A DNA stretch of 64,000 nt from CAVQXR01 sp963717955 (GCA_963717955.1 CAVQXR010000002.1:620001-684000); one strand, 5' to 3'; positions 16,213 to 24,508 are shown, numbered from the stretch's first letter. Made by a program: numbers and translations. Notes: generated by a model not told the origin, from the letters alone.

Positions 16213-17262
16213 GTGACTGCGCACGCGACCTCCAGCGACGAACAGACCGGCTCGATCGCCGACGTCGACGCGCTCGAGGAACGGCTCTCGCGTCCCGACG
16301 ACGACCTCGTTGCCGACCTCGCCCGCCTCGACGGCGACATCGCGATCCTCGGCGCCGGCGGCAAGATGGGCCCGACGCTCGCCCGGATGGCCAAGCGCGC
16401 CGCGCCCGGCAAGGCGATCTACGCGGTCGCCCGGTTCAGCGATCCGGCGGTCGAGGAGGCGCTGCGCGGGCACGGCATCGTGACGATCAGGGCCGACCTG
16501 CTCGACCGCGACGAGCTTGCCCGGCTGCCGCGAGTCGAGAACGTAGTGTTCATGGTCGGCCAGAAGTTCGGCACCGCGGACGCGCCGTCACGCACGTGGG
16601 CGATGAACACCCTGATCCCGGCCCTCGTCGCCGAGGCCCTGCCCGAGAGCCGGCTCGTGACGTTCTCGACCGGCTGCGTGTACCCCTTCGTCCCGATCGA
16701 CTCGGGAGGAGCGACCGAGGGCTCGCCGCTGCTCCCGCCTCCCGGCGAGTACGCGTGGAGCTGCGTCGGCCGCGAGCGGGTCGTCCGGTGGCACTCGGAG
16801 CTCCACGGCACGCCGGGCTGCCTGTTCCGCCTCAACTACGCGATCGACCTGCGCTACGGCGTGCTGCACGACGTCGCCCGAAAGGTTCGCGACGGCGAGC
16901 CGGTCGACGTGACGATGGGCCACGTCAACGTGATCTGGCAGGGTGACGCGAGCGCGATGGCGCTGCGCTGTCTGCTCCATTGCACGACCCCGACCGAGCC
17001 GCTGAACGTCACGGGGCCCGAGACGATCGCGGTGCGATGGCTCGCCGAGGCCTTCGGCGAGCGGATCGGGAAGAGACCGACCGTCGTCGGCGACGAGGCA
17101 CCGACTGCCTGGCTCAGCAACGCGGACCGCGCCTTCTCGCTGCTCGGCCACCCGAAGGTGCCGCTGGCGACGATGGTCGACTGGGTGGCGGACTGGGTGG
17201 CGCGCGACATGCCGAGCCTCGGCAAGCCGACCGACTTCCAGGTCAGGGATGGCGCGTACTGA
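16213..17262 (+). CDS. NAD-dependent epimerase/dehydratase family protein
   Basis: 349 residues of the extended short-chain dehydrogenase fold. The dinucleotide site is IAILGAGGKMGPTLARMAK (about residues 43-61). The middle carries FSTGCVYPFV, then EYAWSCVGRERVVRW, where a tyrosine stands at the usual catalytic region but the YxxxK lysine is replaced (YAWSCVGRE). The classical catalytic pair is therefore not obvious. Later NVTGPETIAVRWLAEAFGE is typical of sugar epimerases. GTG start. The gene overlaps the next one by 14 bases and is first of a three-gene operon. The substrate is probably a sugar or sugar acid. Confidence 0.8.
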   Translation: MTAHATSSDEQTGSIADVDALEERLSRPDDDLVADLARLDGDIAILGAGGKMGPTLARMAKRAAPGKAIYAVARFSDPAVEEALRGHGIVTIRADLLDRDELARLPRVENVVFMVGQKFGTADAPSRTWAMNTLIPALVAEALPESRLVTFSTGCVYPFVPIDSGGATEGSPLLPPPGEYAWSCVGRERVVRWHSELHGTPGCLFRLNYAIDLRYGVLHDVARKVRDGEPVDVTMGHVNVIWQGDASAMALRCLLHCTTPTEPLNVTGPETIAVRWLAEAFGERIGKRPTVVGDEAPTAWLSNADRAFSLLGHPKVPLATMVDWVADWVARDMPSLGKPTDFQVRDGAY

Positions 17263-18100
17263 GGGCGGGGCGCGGCTCGACGCGCCGCTCGTCGAGCTGC
17301 GCGAGACGGACATCCCGGGTGCGCTCGCGCTGTCCGAGGAGGCAGGCTGGAATCAGACCGCCGAGGACTGGTCGATGCTGATCCGGCTCGGCCGCGCGTT
17401 CGCCGTGCCCGGCACCGAAGGAGCGCTTGCCGCGACCGCCCTCGCGCTGCCGTATCCCTCGGACTTCGGCTGGATCGGCATGGTGATCGTGCACGGTCCC
17501 TACCGGCGGCGCGGGCTCGGGACGCGTCTGATGGAACGAGCGATCGCGGAGTTGCGCGGGCGCGGGCTCGTCCCGTTCCTCGATGCAACGCCGGCCGGGC
17601 AGCCGGTCTACGAGCGGATGGGCTTCCGCCCCGTCCAGGCCCTGACTCGCTGGCGCGGAGAGGGCGGCGGCGGCGCTCCGGCACCCGCGTTGCCACCGGT
17701 TCGAGGCGTGCTCGAGATCGCGGAGCTCGACCGGCCGGCGTTCGGGGCCGACCGGTCGGCCATCCTCGGCGACCTCCTCGGGCGGCGTGGAGCCCTCTCC
17801 CGGCACGATCCGGCGGGAGGCGGCTTCCTGCTGTCGAGGCCCGGCCGCACCGCCACCTACATCGGCCCGGTCGTCGCCCTCCAGACCGAAACGGCGCTCC
17901 TCCTGCTGGAGTCCGGGATCGCCGGAATCTCCGGCCCGGTGGCACTCGACGTGCCCGACAGCCAGGCGGACGTCGCGAAGCTGCTCTCCGCCCGCGGCTT
18001 CCGGCGAGAGCGGCCCTTCGCCCGGATGGCCCTCGATCGCGATTCCTGCTTCGGCGATCCGGAGCTGATCCGCGCCAGCGCCGCGCCGGAGATCGGATGA
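17249..18100 (+). CDS. GNAT acetyltransferase, two-domain (YitH-like)
   Basis: 283 residues. The N-terminal half is a GNAT domain with WIGMVIVHGPYRRRGLGTRL, in which RRRGLG is the acetyl-CoA pyrophosphate loop. PFLDATPAGQPVYERMGFRP follows, the normal strand-helix end of the fold. The C-terminal half contains VLEIAELDRPAFGADRSAIL, RPGRTATYIGPVVA and LLSARGFRRERPFARMAL, which fits the second domain of YitH-type acetyltransferases. The acceptor is unknown. It starts inside the end of the epimerase gene and its own end overlaps the DapA-like gene by four bases, so all three are coupled. Confidence 0.82.
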   Translation: MARTEGGARLDAPLVELRETDIPGALALSEEAGWNQTAEDWSMLIRLGRAFAVPGTEGALAATALALPYPSDFGWIGMVIVHGPYRRRGLGTRLMERAIAELRGRGLVPFLDATPAGQPVYERMGFRPVQALTRWRGEGGGGAPAPALPPVRGVLEIAELDRPAFGADRSAILGDLLGRRGALSRHDPAGGGFLLSRPGRTATYIGPVVALQTETALLLLESGIAGISGPVALDVPDSQADVAKLLSARGFRRERPFARMALDRDSCFGDPELIRASAAPEIG

Positions 18101-19152
18101 GCTCGCCGATGCATTGGCGAGACATCCCCGAGGAGGTGCTGGCCGTGTTCCGCGGCGGCACCGTCATCCCCGCGCACCCGCTCGCCCTCGACTCGAGCCG
18201 CCGGCTCGACCGCCGCCGCCAGCGGGGCCTGACGCGCTACTACCTCGACGCGGGCTCCGGCGGTCTCGCGGTCGGCGTCCACACGACCCAGTTCGCGATC
18301 CGCGACGCCGGCCTCTACGGACCGGTGCTCGAGCTCGCCGCCGAGACGTCCGCCGACTGGGTCTCCCGCACTCCGTTCCTGGTCGCCGGAGCCGTCGGCC
18401 AGACGGAGCAGGCCGTTGCCGAGGCACGCCTCGCGCGTTCGGTCGGCTATCACGCGATCCTGCTCGGCCTCGGGGCGCTGAAGGGCTCGAGCGAGGACGC
18501 GCTGATCGCGCACTGCCGTGCCGTTGCCGAGGAGATGCCGACGATCGGCTTCTACCTGCAGCCGGCGGTCGGGGGCATCGCGCTGCGCCGCAGCTTCTGG
18601 CGCCGTCTCGCGGAGATCGACAACGTGATCGGGATCAAGGTCGCGCCGTTCGACCGCTATGCGACCCTCGACGTGGTGCACGGCGTGGCCGAGGCGGACG
18701 CCGGCAGCCGCGTCTCGCTGTACACCGGCAACGACGACCACATCGTCCTCGACCTCACCGTGCCGTTCCGGACGGAGGTAGGCGAGCTTCGTTTCGCCGG
18801 CGGCCTGCTCGGCCACTGGTCGGTCTGGACGCGCACGGCGGTCGAGATCCTCGAGCGCTGCCGGGCCGTCCGGGGCGCTGCCGACGTGCCGGCCGACCTC
18901 CTCGGCCTCGACAGCGCCGTCACCGACTGCAACGCGGCCTTCTTCGACGTCGCCAACGGCTTCCACGGCGTCATCGCCGGTTGCCACGAGGTGTTGCGCC
19001 GTCAGGGGCTGCTCGAGGGCCGCTGGTGCCTCGACCCTGCCGAGGACCTGAGCCCGGGCCAGGCCGAGGCGATCGACCGCGTCTACCGCCTCTACCCCGA
19101 GCTGGCCGACGACGACTTCGTGGCGGAGAACCTCGAGCGCTGGCTCGCCTGA
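18097..19152 (+). CDS. Dihydrodipicolinate synthase/N-acetylneuraminate lyase family protein
   Basis: 351 residues, a (beta/alpha)8 aldolase of the DapA family. The Schiff-base lysine is in NVIGIKVAPFDR, after the strand TIGFYLQPAVGG. The usual tyrosine region (YTGNDD) and the glycine-rich GGLLGHWSVWT follow. The start has RRRQRGLTRYYLDAGSGGLAVGVHTTQF, the family's (D/N)xGaxG position. Sequence and neighbours (epimerase, acetyltransferase) suggest a sugar-acid or keto-acid aldolase rather than lysine biosynthesis. The ATG overlaps the previous stop. No dapB or dapF is nearby. Confidence 0.85.
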   Translation: MSSPMHWRDIPEEVLAVFRGGTVIPAHPLALDSSRRLDRRRQRGLTRYYLDAGSGGLAVGVHTTQFAIRDAGLYGPVLELAAETSADWVSRTPFLVAGAVGQTEQAVAEARLARSVGYHAILLGLGALKGSSEDALIAHCRAVAEEMPTIGFYLQPAVGGIALRRSFWRRLAEIDNVIGIKVAPFDRYATLDVVHGVAEADAGSRVSLYTGNDDHIVLDLTVPFRTEVGELRFAGGLLGHWSVWTRTAVEILERCRAVRGAADVPADLLGLDSAVTDCNAAFFDVANGFHGVIAGCHEVLRRQGLLEGRWCLDPAEDLSPGQAEAIDRVYRLYPELADDDFVAENLERWLA

Positions 19153-19170
19153 CCGGTACACACGCGCAGG

Positions 19171-19176
19171 TACGCT
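19171..19176 (+). promoter_or_regulatory. -10 box of a probable leaderless DUF2277 promoter
   Basis: TACGCT ends 6 bases before the ATG of the DUF2277 gene. No ribosome site is seen between, so a separate leaderless transcript is likely. Confidence 0.45.
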
Positions 19177-19182
19177 GCGTGC

Positions 19183-19452
19183 ATGTGCCGAAGCATCCAC
19201 ACGCTGTACAACTTCGAGCCCCCCGCGGTCGAGGAGGAGATCCGCGCCGCCGCCCTCCAGTACGTCCGCAAGATCAGCGGCTTCACGAAGCCGTCGCTTG
19301 CGAACCGGGAGGCGTTCGAGCGCGCGGTCGACGAGGTCGCAGCAGTCTCGGGCCAGCTCCTTGCGGAGCTGACGACCTCCGCGCCGCCGAGAGACCGTGA
19401 GGTCGAGGCAGCGCGGGCCCGGGCCCGCTGGGTGCAACGCCAGGCCGTCTGA
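19183..19452 (+). CDS. DUF2277 domain-containing protein
   Basis: 89 residues that match DUF2277 along the whole length: MCRSIHTLYNFEPP at the start, EEEIRAAALQYVRKISGF in the middle and NREAFERAVDEVA later. It ends TTSAPPRDREVEAARARA. The family is small, cytoplasmic and widespread in actinobacteria and proteobacteria, with no known function; the N-terminal MCR cysteine is conserved. The ATG start is supported both by the family start and by a -10 box 6 bases upstream. It is transcribed on its own between the DapA-like operon and the convergent cyclase gene. Confidence 0.92.
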   Translation: MCRSIHTLYNFEPPAVEEEIRAAALQYVRKISGFTKPSLANREAFERAVDEVAAVSGQLLAELTTSAPPRDREVEAARARARWVQRQAV

Positions 19453-19583
19453 CGAGCCGGCGCTGCCCGTGCCCGCCGCCGACGTCTCGACGGCGGGGCT
19501 GCCGACGTCCGAGCCGTCGACTCAGACGGTCCCTGGATCGAGCCTCGGGTTGGGGCGGCGGCGGGCGAGTCCCGGCAGGCTCT

Positions 19584-20324
19584 TCAGCCGGCGATCCTTC
19601 GGGCCAGCACCCGCGCCGGAGCACCGTCGGCGCCGCACACGGGGAGGGGCGCGAAGACGAACTCGACGCGCTCGCCCACCAGCGGGCGCAGGTTGGCCAC
19701 CTGTTCGGCAATGAGCACACCATGACCGAGCAGGGCACGGTGCACGGGCCAGTTGAAGTCGGCAGGGCGCTCGTCGACCGGGCTGTCGGGCGTCGCCATG
19801 TCGATCGCGACGAGCTTCACCTGCCGGTCGACAAGCCAGCATGCGGCCTCGATCGAGAGGCAGGGATGGTGATCCCAATCGGGTGTTCCCCAGCGTTTCG
19901 CCCACCCGCTGTCGATCGCGACGATGTCGCCGGGTTCGATCGGGGGCCGTGCCCGCTCGAGATCGGCGACGTCGATCACGCCGTCGACGGGCTTGTCGAC
20001 ACCGACGACCACGCCGGGGCCCAGGAGACGATCGATCGGGACGGCCTCCATGGCAGGGCCGTCGACGAAGAAATGGCACGGTGAGTCGACGTGGGTGCCA
20101 ACGTGGACAATCAGCTCCAGTTGGGTGACGTTGAGCGGTTGCGCTGGCATCTCAGAGACCCGAGTCACGATGGGCGGCCCGAACGACGAGAGTCGCGGCA
20201 CGCCGCTCGACAGCGGGTGGGTGAGATCGACCCAGTCGCCGATCGGGCGGCGCGGTCGTGCGGTCGGCAGCTCGAACCAACCCTTCCAGCCGCGATAGTC
20301 GGGTGCTCTCGGGCTATCGCACAT
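19584..20324 (-). CDS. Cyclase family protein (kynurenine formamidase-like)
   Basis: A 246-residue metal-dependent hydrolase of the cyclase/KynB family. The signature HVGTHVDSPCHFF supplies the zinc-binding histidines and aspartate. IDLTHPLS-type sequence appears near the start (VDLTHPLSSGVP), and GDIVAIDSGWAKRWG and VKLVAIDMATPDSP are characteristic. Relatives hydrolyse N-formylkynurenine, isatin and other cyclic amides. No other tryptophan-degradation gene is near, so the substrate is open. It is followed on the same strand, 150 bases upstream, by a formyltransferase-like gene, a pairing that could relate to formyl-group chemistry. Confidence 0.85.
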   Translation of the reverse strand: MCDSPRAPDYRGWKGWFELPTARPRRPIGDWVDLTHPLSSGVPRLSSFGPPIVTRVSEMPAQPLNVTQLELIVHVGTHVDSPCHFFVDGPAMEAVPIDRLLGPGVVVGVDKPVDGVIDVADLERARPPIEPGDIVAIDSGWAKRWGTPDWDHHPCLSIEAACWLVDRQVKLVAIDMATPDSPVDERPADFNWPVHRALLGHGVLIAEQVANLRPLVGERVEFVFAPLPVCGADGAPARVLARRIAG

Positions 20325-20475
20325 CGCGCCCCGTGTCCTTTACGGCCCGCGGTGGGTGGGTGGGATAGCTCGCCCTGGACCGTGGCATCGCGGTGCGTTC
20401 CTGCTCATGGCCCGTGGGGGTCACGCCCGCTCAGTATGAATGTGGGCGCCAAGGCTCGGTGGATGCCGCGCCGCG

Positions 20476-21162
20476 TCAGAGGTCGTCGAAGTAGGGGGGC
20501 GAGTAGGTCGCGTGGGGGTGGTTGTAGATCACCCGCTCCTGGTGGGCGGGGTGTGCCGGGTCGAGCGCTTCGAACCAGCTGCGCACGTCCTCGAGCGTGT
20601 GGTGAGCGTTGGTCGGATGCCACGCCTCGTCGAGGACGGGGAGGCTACGGGTGCCGTTGGCGGCGCGGCCGAGCTCCTCGGCGACCTCCTCGAAGACGTC
20701 GAGGCACTCCTCGAAGCTGCGGTCGAACACCGACTGGATCGTCGCGTCCTCGTCGACCTCCCACCGCCGCACGCGGTAGATCGGCCCGTGATCGATCTCC
20801 TCGTCGATCTCGTGGACGGTGACGCCGTGGTGGGTGCGGACGTCCCGACGGATGACCGGCTGGCACACGAAGCCGTACAGCCCAGGGTGCTCCGGAGGCG
20901 CGGGGTGGATGTTGATCGCGCCGAACTGCGCCCGCTCGAGGTGGTGTCGTTTCAGGATGAGGCCGTTGATGTAGGAGACGAGCAGGTTGTAGTCCGTTCC
21001 CTCGATCTCGCGGAGAACGTCGGGTTTCGTCGACAGATTTCCTATCTCCCAGTACACGACGGCCACGTTCGCGAAGTTCCGTCTGCCGATCTCCGTCAGG
21101 CGGTCGACGTGGTCGTGCCAGGACGTGACGATCAGCACGTCGTAGTCACCGTTCTCCGCCAT
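20476..21162 (-). CDS. Formyltransferase family protein
   Basis: 228 residues with the formyl-transferase fold: DYDVLIVTSWHD at the start, then LLVSYINGLILKRHHL, then the signature NIHPAPPEHPGLYG. The asparagine-histidine-proline string of that signature belongs to the N10-formyl-tetrahydrofolate site. THHGVTVHEIDEEIDHGPIY follows, with the catalytic aspartate position. It lacks the C-terminal OB domain of methionyl-tRNA formyltransferase, so it more likely acts on a small molecule such as an amino sugar or amino acid. The ATG follows a strong ribosome site (AAGGAGG). The acceptor is unknown. Confidence 0.82.
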   Translation of the reverse strand: MAENGDYDVLIVTSWHDHVDRLTEIGRRNFANVAVVYWEIGNLSTKPDVLREIEGTDYNLLVSYINGLILKRHHLERAQFGAINIHPAPPEHPGLYGFVCQPVIRRDVRTHHGVTVHEIDEEIDHGPIYRVRRWEVDEDATIQSVFDRSFEECLDVFEEVAEELGRAANGTRSLPVLDEAWHPTNAHHTLEDVRSWFEALDPAHPAHQERVIYNHPHATYSPPYFDDL

Positions 21163-21299
21163 GGTGCCTCCTTCCCTTCGCGATCGGAGGACACGCTCCG
21201 ACGTCGCCCCTGCCCGAGCTGCTTAAGTGGCGGAGGATACAAGATTCGGATCGAGCCGCCAACGCCCTCCAGTGGAGTTGGCTCACGATGGCGGTGGGC

Positions 21300-21330
21300 C
21301 GAAACCCCGCACTGTGCGGGGACTTCGGCT
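21300..21330 (-). terminator. Hairpin after tRNA-Ser(CGA)
   Basis: Inverted repeat with arms CCCCGCA and TGCGGGG around a three-base loop, extended by GCCGAA/TTCGGC. It lies about 9 bases beyond the 3' end of the leftward tRNA-Ser(CGA) gene, a good position for a terminator. Confidence 0.55.
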
Positions 21331-21338
21331 CAGGAGAG

Positions 21339-21427
21339 CGGAGGGGGGGAGATTCGAACTCCCGAGGGACGGAACCGCCCCTAACGGTTTTCGAGACCGC
21401 CGCATTCGACCGCTCTGCCACCCCTCC
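21339..21427 (-). tRNA. tRNA-Ser (anticodon CGA)
   Basis: Acceptor GGAGGGG pairs with CCCCTCC, discriminator G, long variable arm, T-loop GTTCGAATC. The anticodon arm GCGGT-CTCGAAA-ACCGT shows CGA, which decodes UCG. No encoded CCA. Confidence 0.97.
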
Positions 21428-21551
21428 GGGGCGCGCCCATCCTAGACGATTGATTCCACGATCTCGCGCGGCTGGGCGCCCCAGCGTCGGCGATTTCGTG
21501 GATTCAACCGTCCGGCGACGCGACCGCGGTCGGCCGGGCTCTCCGAGAGAG

Positions 21552-21642
21552 CGGAGAAGGAGGGATTCGAACCCTCGAGGCAGGGAATCCCCCACCTAAC
21601 GCCTTAGCAGGGCGCCGCCTTCAGCCACTCGGCCACTTCTCC
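21552..21642 (-). tRNA. tRNA-Ser (anticodon GCU)
   Basis: Acceptor GGAGAAG pairs with CTTCTCC, discriminator G, long variable arm, T-loop GTTCGAATC. The anticodon arm GCGCC-CTGCTAA-GGCGT gives GCU, decoding AGC and AGU. It lies 124 bases upstream of tRNA-Ser(CGA) on the same strand. Confidence 0.97.
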
Positions 21643-21787
21643 GTGCGGCCTGATCGTACCAACCTCGGTCTGCGGGATCCGTCCCGAAACGGCGCAGAGC
21701 CCGCCGGGGGAGGCGGGCCCTGCCAGTCGCCGGGGTCTGGGGGAAGACCTTGTGCCAGGATCATCGGTCGGGGACGCGACGGGCTTC

Positions 21788-21805
21788 ATCCCCGTTTCGG
21801 GGGAT
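21788..21805 (-). terminator. Hairpin downstream of groES
   Basis: ATCCCC / GGGGAT with a six-base loop, 16 bases past the groES stop when read leftward. It is short but well placed; no T-run follows. Confidence 0.4.
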
Positions 21806-21821
21806 TCTCCCTCAGGCGCCG

Positions 21822-22121
21822 TCAGTCGTAGACGCGGGCAACGAGCTCGCCGCGCCGTAGAACCTTGGCCGCGACGCCGGCCAGGCGGACGTCGAAGCCG
21901 GCGCTCTTCGGGAACAGGATCTTGTCTCCCGGCTCGACACCGCCCGCCTCGGGGCCGACCGCGGTCACGATGCCCGAGCGGCACTGGGCATCGGCGCTCT
22001 GCGGGATGATCAGCCCCGTTCGCGTCTCGGCCTCATCGTCCACGGGCTCGACGATGACGTAGTCGTCGAGCGGCTCGAGGCGGACGCGCAGGCCCGACTG
22101 CGTTTCTTCCAGGGGCTCCAC
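21822..22121 (-). CDS. groES: Co-chaperonin GroES (Cpn10)
   Basis: A 99-residue Cpn10. It contains RLEPLDDYVIVEPVDDEAET, the mobile loop region TRTGLIIPQSADAQ, and VTAVGPEAGGVEPGDKILFPKSAGFDV, and ends in LVARVYD. It caps the GroEL cavity during ATP-dependent protein folding. No groEL follows; downstream are two tRNA genes, so this is a solitary groES. The GTG start is supported by a TACTAT box 7 bases upstream. No CIRCE element is present between groES and the divergent fabF, so HrcA control is unlikely here. The N-terminal extension of about ten residues before the usual start is unusual. Confidence 0.92.
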   Translation of the reverse strand: MEPLEETQSGLRVRLEPLDDYVIVEPVDDEAETRTGLIIPQSADAQCRSGIVTAVGPEAGGVEPGDKILFPKSAGFDVRLAGVAAKVLRRGELVARVYD

Positions 22122-22128
22122 TGCTTGA

Positions 22129-22134
22129 ATAGTA
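22129..22134 (-). promoter_or_regulatory. -10 box of the groES promoter
   Basis: Read leftward, TACTAT ends 7 bases before the GTG of groES. TTGCAC at 22150-22155 could be a -35, but the spacing would be only 15 bases. A leaderless transcript is likely. Confidence 0.45.
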
Positions 22135-22192
22135 GAGGCCCGCGGGGAGGTGCAACCGGCTGCGCGCCTCGCCCGTCTAAGAATCGAGAGCA

Positions 22193-23425
22193 GTGAACCG
22201 TGTTGTCATCACCGGCGTCGGAGCGGTCACCCCGCTCGGCAACGACATCCCCACGACCTGGGACGGGGCGCTGAACGGCCGGTCCGGCGTCGACTTCGTT
22301 CGCGCCTTCGACACGAGCGAGTTTCCGGTGCACATCGCGGCCGAGGTCAAGGATTTCGAGCCGAACGGCCTGCTCCCGCAGAAGGAGATGAACCGCATCG
22401 ACCGCAACGTGCAGTTCGCGCTCGTCGCGGCCAAGGAGGCGGTCGACGATTCCGGCGGGCCGAACGGCTACTCGGCCGACCGGGTCGGGGTTGTCCTCGG
22501 GTCGGGGATCGGGGGTCTGCACGAGCTGCTGCGCCAGTACGACGTGCTGCGTGAGCGCGGTCCCAGCCGCGTCTCACCGACCTTCCTGCCGAACGTCCTT
22601 CCGGACTCGGCGAGCGGCCAGGTCGCGATCGCGCTCGGCCTTCGCGGGCCGAACTACGCGGTCGTCTCGGCCTGCGCGACGGGGTCGCACGCGATCGGCG
22701 AGGGGGCGGAGCTCGTCCGCCACGGCCACGCCGACGCCGTGCTCGCCGGCGGCACCGAGGCCTGCATCCACCCGCTCTTCTTCGCCGGCTTCTGCTCCAT
22801 GCGCGGACTCGTCCCCGAGGAAGAGGACCCGGCGCGGGCGTCCCGCCCGTTCGACGCGACCCGCGCGGGCTTCGTGATGGGGGAGGGAGCGGGGCTCGTG
22901 ATGCTCGAGGAGTACGAGCATGCCCGCTCGCGCGGGGCCCGGATCTACGCGGAGGTGCTGGGGTACGGGGCCTCGAACGACGCGTACCACATGGCCGCTC
23001 CCGACCCCGATTCGACCGGCGTCACCGAGATGATGCGCGCCGCGCTGAAGCGCGCGGAGGTCGATCCGGTCCGGGTCGACTACGTGAACGCGCACGGAAC
23101 GTCGACCCCGCTCGGCGACGCGGCGGAGACGAAAGCGATCAAGGACGTGTTCGGCGGCCACGCCTACGACATGGCGATCTCGTCCACGAAATCGACGATG
23201 GGCCACCTCCTCGGTGCTGCCGGAGCCGTCGAGGCGATCATGGTCGCGCTCGCGATCTACGAGCGGGTCATTCCGCCCACGATCAACTACCGCTACCCCG
23301 ACCCCGTCTGCGACCTCGACTACGTGCCGAACGAGCCACGCGAGGCGGAGATCGACGTTGCCCTGTCGAACGCGATGGGTCTCGGCGGCCACAACGGCTG
23401 CGTCCTGCTCGGCCGCGTGGACTGA
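22193..23425 (+). CDS. fabF: Beta-ketoacyl-ACP synthase II (FabF)
   Basis: A 410-residue condensing enzyme of fatty-acid elongation, extending acyl-ACP with malonyl-ACP. The catalytic triad is complete: cysteine in VSACATGSHAIGEG, histidine in VNAHGTSTPLGDAAE and histidine in KSTMGHLLGAAGAVEA. The start NRVVITGVGAVTPLGNDIP and the end NAMGLGGHNGCVLLGRV are typical. GTG start. No acpP, fabD or fabH is adjacent, so it is separated from a fab cluster. Whether it is the housekeeping FabF or a paralogue cannot be decided here, but the sequence is close to standard FabF. Confidence 0.95.
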   Translation: MNRVVITGVGAVTPLGNDIPTTWDGALNGRSGVDFVRAFDTSEFPVHIAAEVKDFEPNGLLPQKEMNRIDRNVQFALVAAKEAVDDSGGPNGYSADRVGVVLGSGIGGLHELLRQYDVLRERGPSRVSPTFLPNVLPDSASGQVAIALGLRGPNYAVVSACATGSHAIGEGAELVRHGHADAVLAGGTEACIHPLFFAGFCSMRGLVPEEEDPARASRPFDATRAGFVMGEGAGLVMLEEYEHARSRGARIYAEVLGYGASNDAYHMAAPDPDSTGVTEMMRAALKRAEVDPVRVDYVNAHGTSTPLGDAAETKAIKDVFGGHAYDMAISSTKSTMGHLLGAAGAVEAIMVALAIYERVIPPTINYRYPDPVCDLDYVPNEPREAEIDVALSNAMGLGGHNGCVLLGRVD

Positions 23426-23455
23426 GAGCTCCCGGGCTACGGCCCTGCCGCCCGC

Positions 23456-23854
23456 TCAGGTCGAGCCCGGATAGGGGTCGAGCGGGAGCCCTGCCGCGTG
23501 CCAGCCCTCGACCCCACGGACGACGTCGGTCGCGCGGTCGAAGCCGATCGCCCGCAGCCATGAGGCCGCGAGGCTCGAGGAGTACCCCTGCCGGCAGATG
23601 ACGATGAGCTGCGTGTCGAGGGGCGGCTTCTCGTTCGGCGTCTCGACGTCGGGATCGAGCCGCCACAGAACGACCGACAGCGGGATGTGGACGGCACCCG
23701 GCACGAGCCAGCCCTGCTGCCGTTGCTCGTCCGGCGAACGGGTGTCGACGATCCAGGCGCCGCCCCGCTGGGCCTCGAGGGCCTCTGCGGGCTCGAGGCG
23801 CCGGTAGTCGCCTCGCAGCTCCGCGACGAGCTCGTCGATCGAGCGGCGGCTCAC
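23456..23854 (-). CDS. Rhodanese-like domain protein
   Basis: A 132-residue single-domain rhodanese without signal peptide. Active-site loop VICRQGYSSSLAASWLRAIG carries the cysteine; the preceding WIVDTRSPDEQRQQGWLVPGAVHIPLS and the final VVRGVEGWHAAGLPL are typical. The CRxGYxS form is common in cytoplasmic sulfur-carrier rhodaneses. Its GTG start overlaps the stop of the upstream HAD phosphatase by four bases, so the two are co-translated. It would transfer sulfane sulfur from a donor such as thiosulfate or a persulfide; the partner is unknown. Confidence 0.9.
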   Translation of the reverse strand: MSRRSIDELVAELRGDYRRLEPAEALEAQRGGAWIVDTRSPDEQRQQGWLVPGAVHIPLSVVLWRLDPDVETPNEKPPLDTQLIVICRQGYSSSLAASWLRAIGFDRATDVVRGVEGWHAAGLPLDPYPGST

Positions 23855-24501
23855 GGCTCGATCACCCCGGGCTCGAGCTCGTCGATCGACCCGAGCACGG
23901 CGTCGGCCGCAGCGAGCGCGTCCTCCCGTGGAGGGAACCGGGGGTTCGGAACGGCGATCACCCGCATTCCGGCGGCACGGGCGGAGAGGATCCCGTTGTG
24001 GGAGTCCTCGACGGCGGCCGCCCGGGCCGGTGCGATTCCGAGCCGTGACACGGCCTCGAGGTAGACGTCCGGGGCCGGCTTGCCGCGGGCGACCTCCTCG
24101 GAGGAGACGACGACCGCGAACAGCTCGCCCAGGTCGGATTCCTCGAGCACGAGCTCGATCAGCGGCCGGTTCGACGACGAGGCGAGCCCGAGCGGCCAGC
24201 GCTCGGCGAGCCGCCGTACGGCATCCGCCGCGCCCGGGATCAGCGGCAGGCGCTCGCGGTAGCGCACGACCATGCGGCGCACGACCTCTGCGTCGATCTC
24301 GGCCGGCGGCTCGGCGAGGCCGATCACGTCGTGCATGTAGACCGACCACTCCGGAGCGCTCATGCCCATCATGTCCCGCTGGGCGCGCTCGTGCCACCGG
24401 CCGCCGCGCTCGCGTGCGAGCTCCTCGCGCACGCCGTCCCAGACCTGCTCGGAGTCGATGAGCAGTCCGTCCATGTCGAAGACCACTGCCTCGATCTGCA
24501 T
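23851..24501 (-). CDS. HAD-family phosphatase (beta-phosphoglucomutase-like)
   Basis: 216 residues from the ATG at 24501. All HAD motifs are present: VFDMDGLLIDSE (motif I), LGLASSSNRPLIELVL (motif II), the lysine of ARGKPAPDVYLEA (motif III) and VEDSHNGILSARAAGM (motif IV). The helical cap between motifs I and II places it with subclass I enzymes such as beta-phosphoglucomutase and 2-deoxyglucose-6-phosphatase. The substrate is probably a sugar phosphate. The longer reading frame upstream is rejected because MQIEAVVFDMDG is the normal family start and a -10-like CATCAT lies 7 bases before it. Confidence 0.9.
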   Translation of the reverse strand: MQIEAVVFDMDGLLIDSEQVWDGVREELARERGGRWHERAQRDMMGMSAPEWSVYMHDVIGLAEPPAEIDAEVVRRMVVRYRERLPLIPGAADAVRRLAERWPLGLASSSNRPLIELVLEESDLGELFAVVVSSEEVARGKPAPDVYLEAVSRLGIAPARAAAVEDSHNGILSARAAGMRVIAVPNPRFPPREDALAAADAVLGSIDELEPGVIEP

Positions 24502-24508
24502 CGCCCAG

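Noticed and set aside
22122..22192. CIRCE heat-shock operator between groES and fabF
   Set aside because: No TTAGCACTC/GAGTGCTAA inverted repeat can be found.
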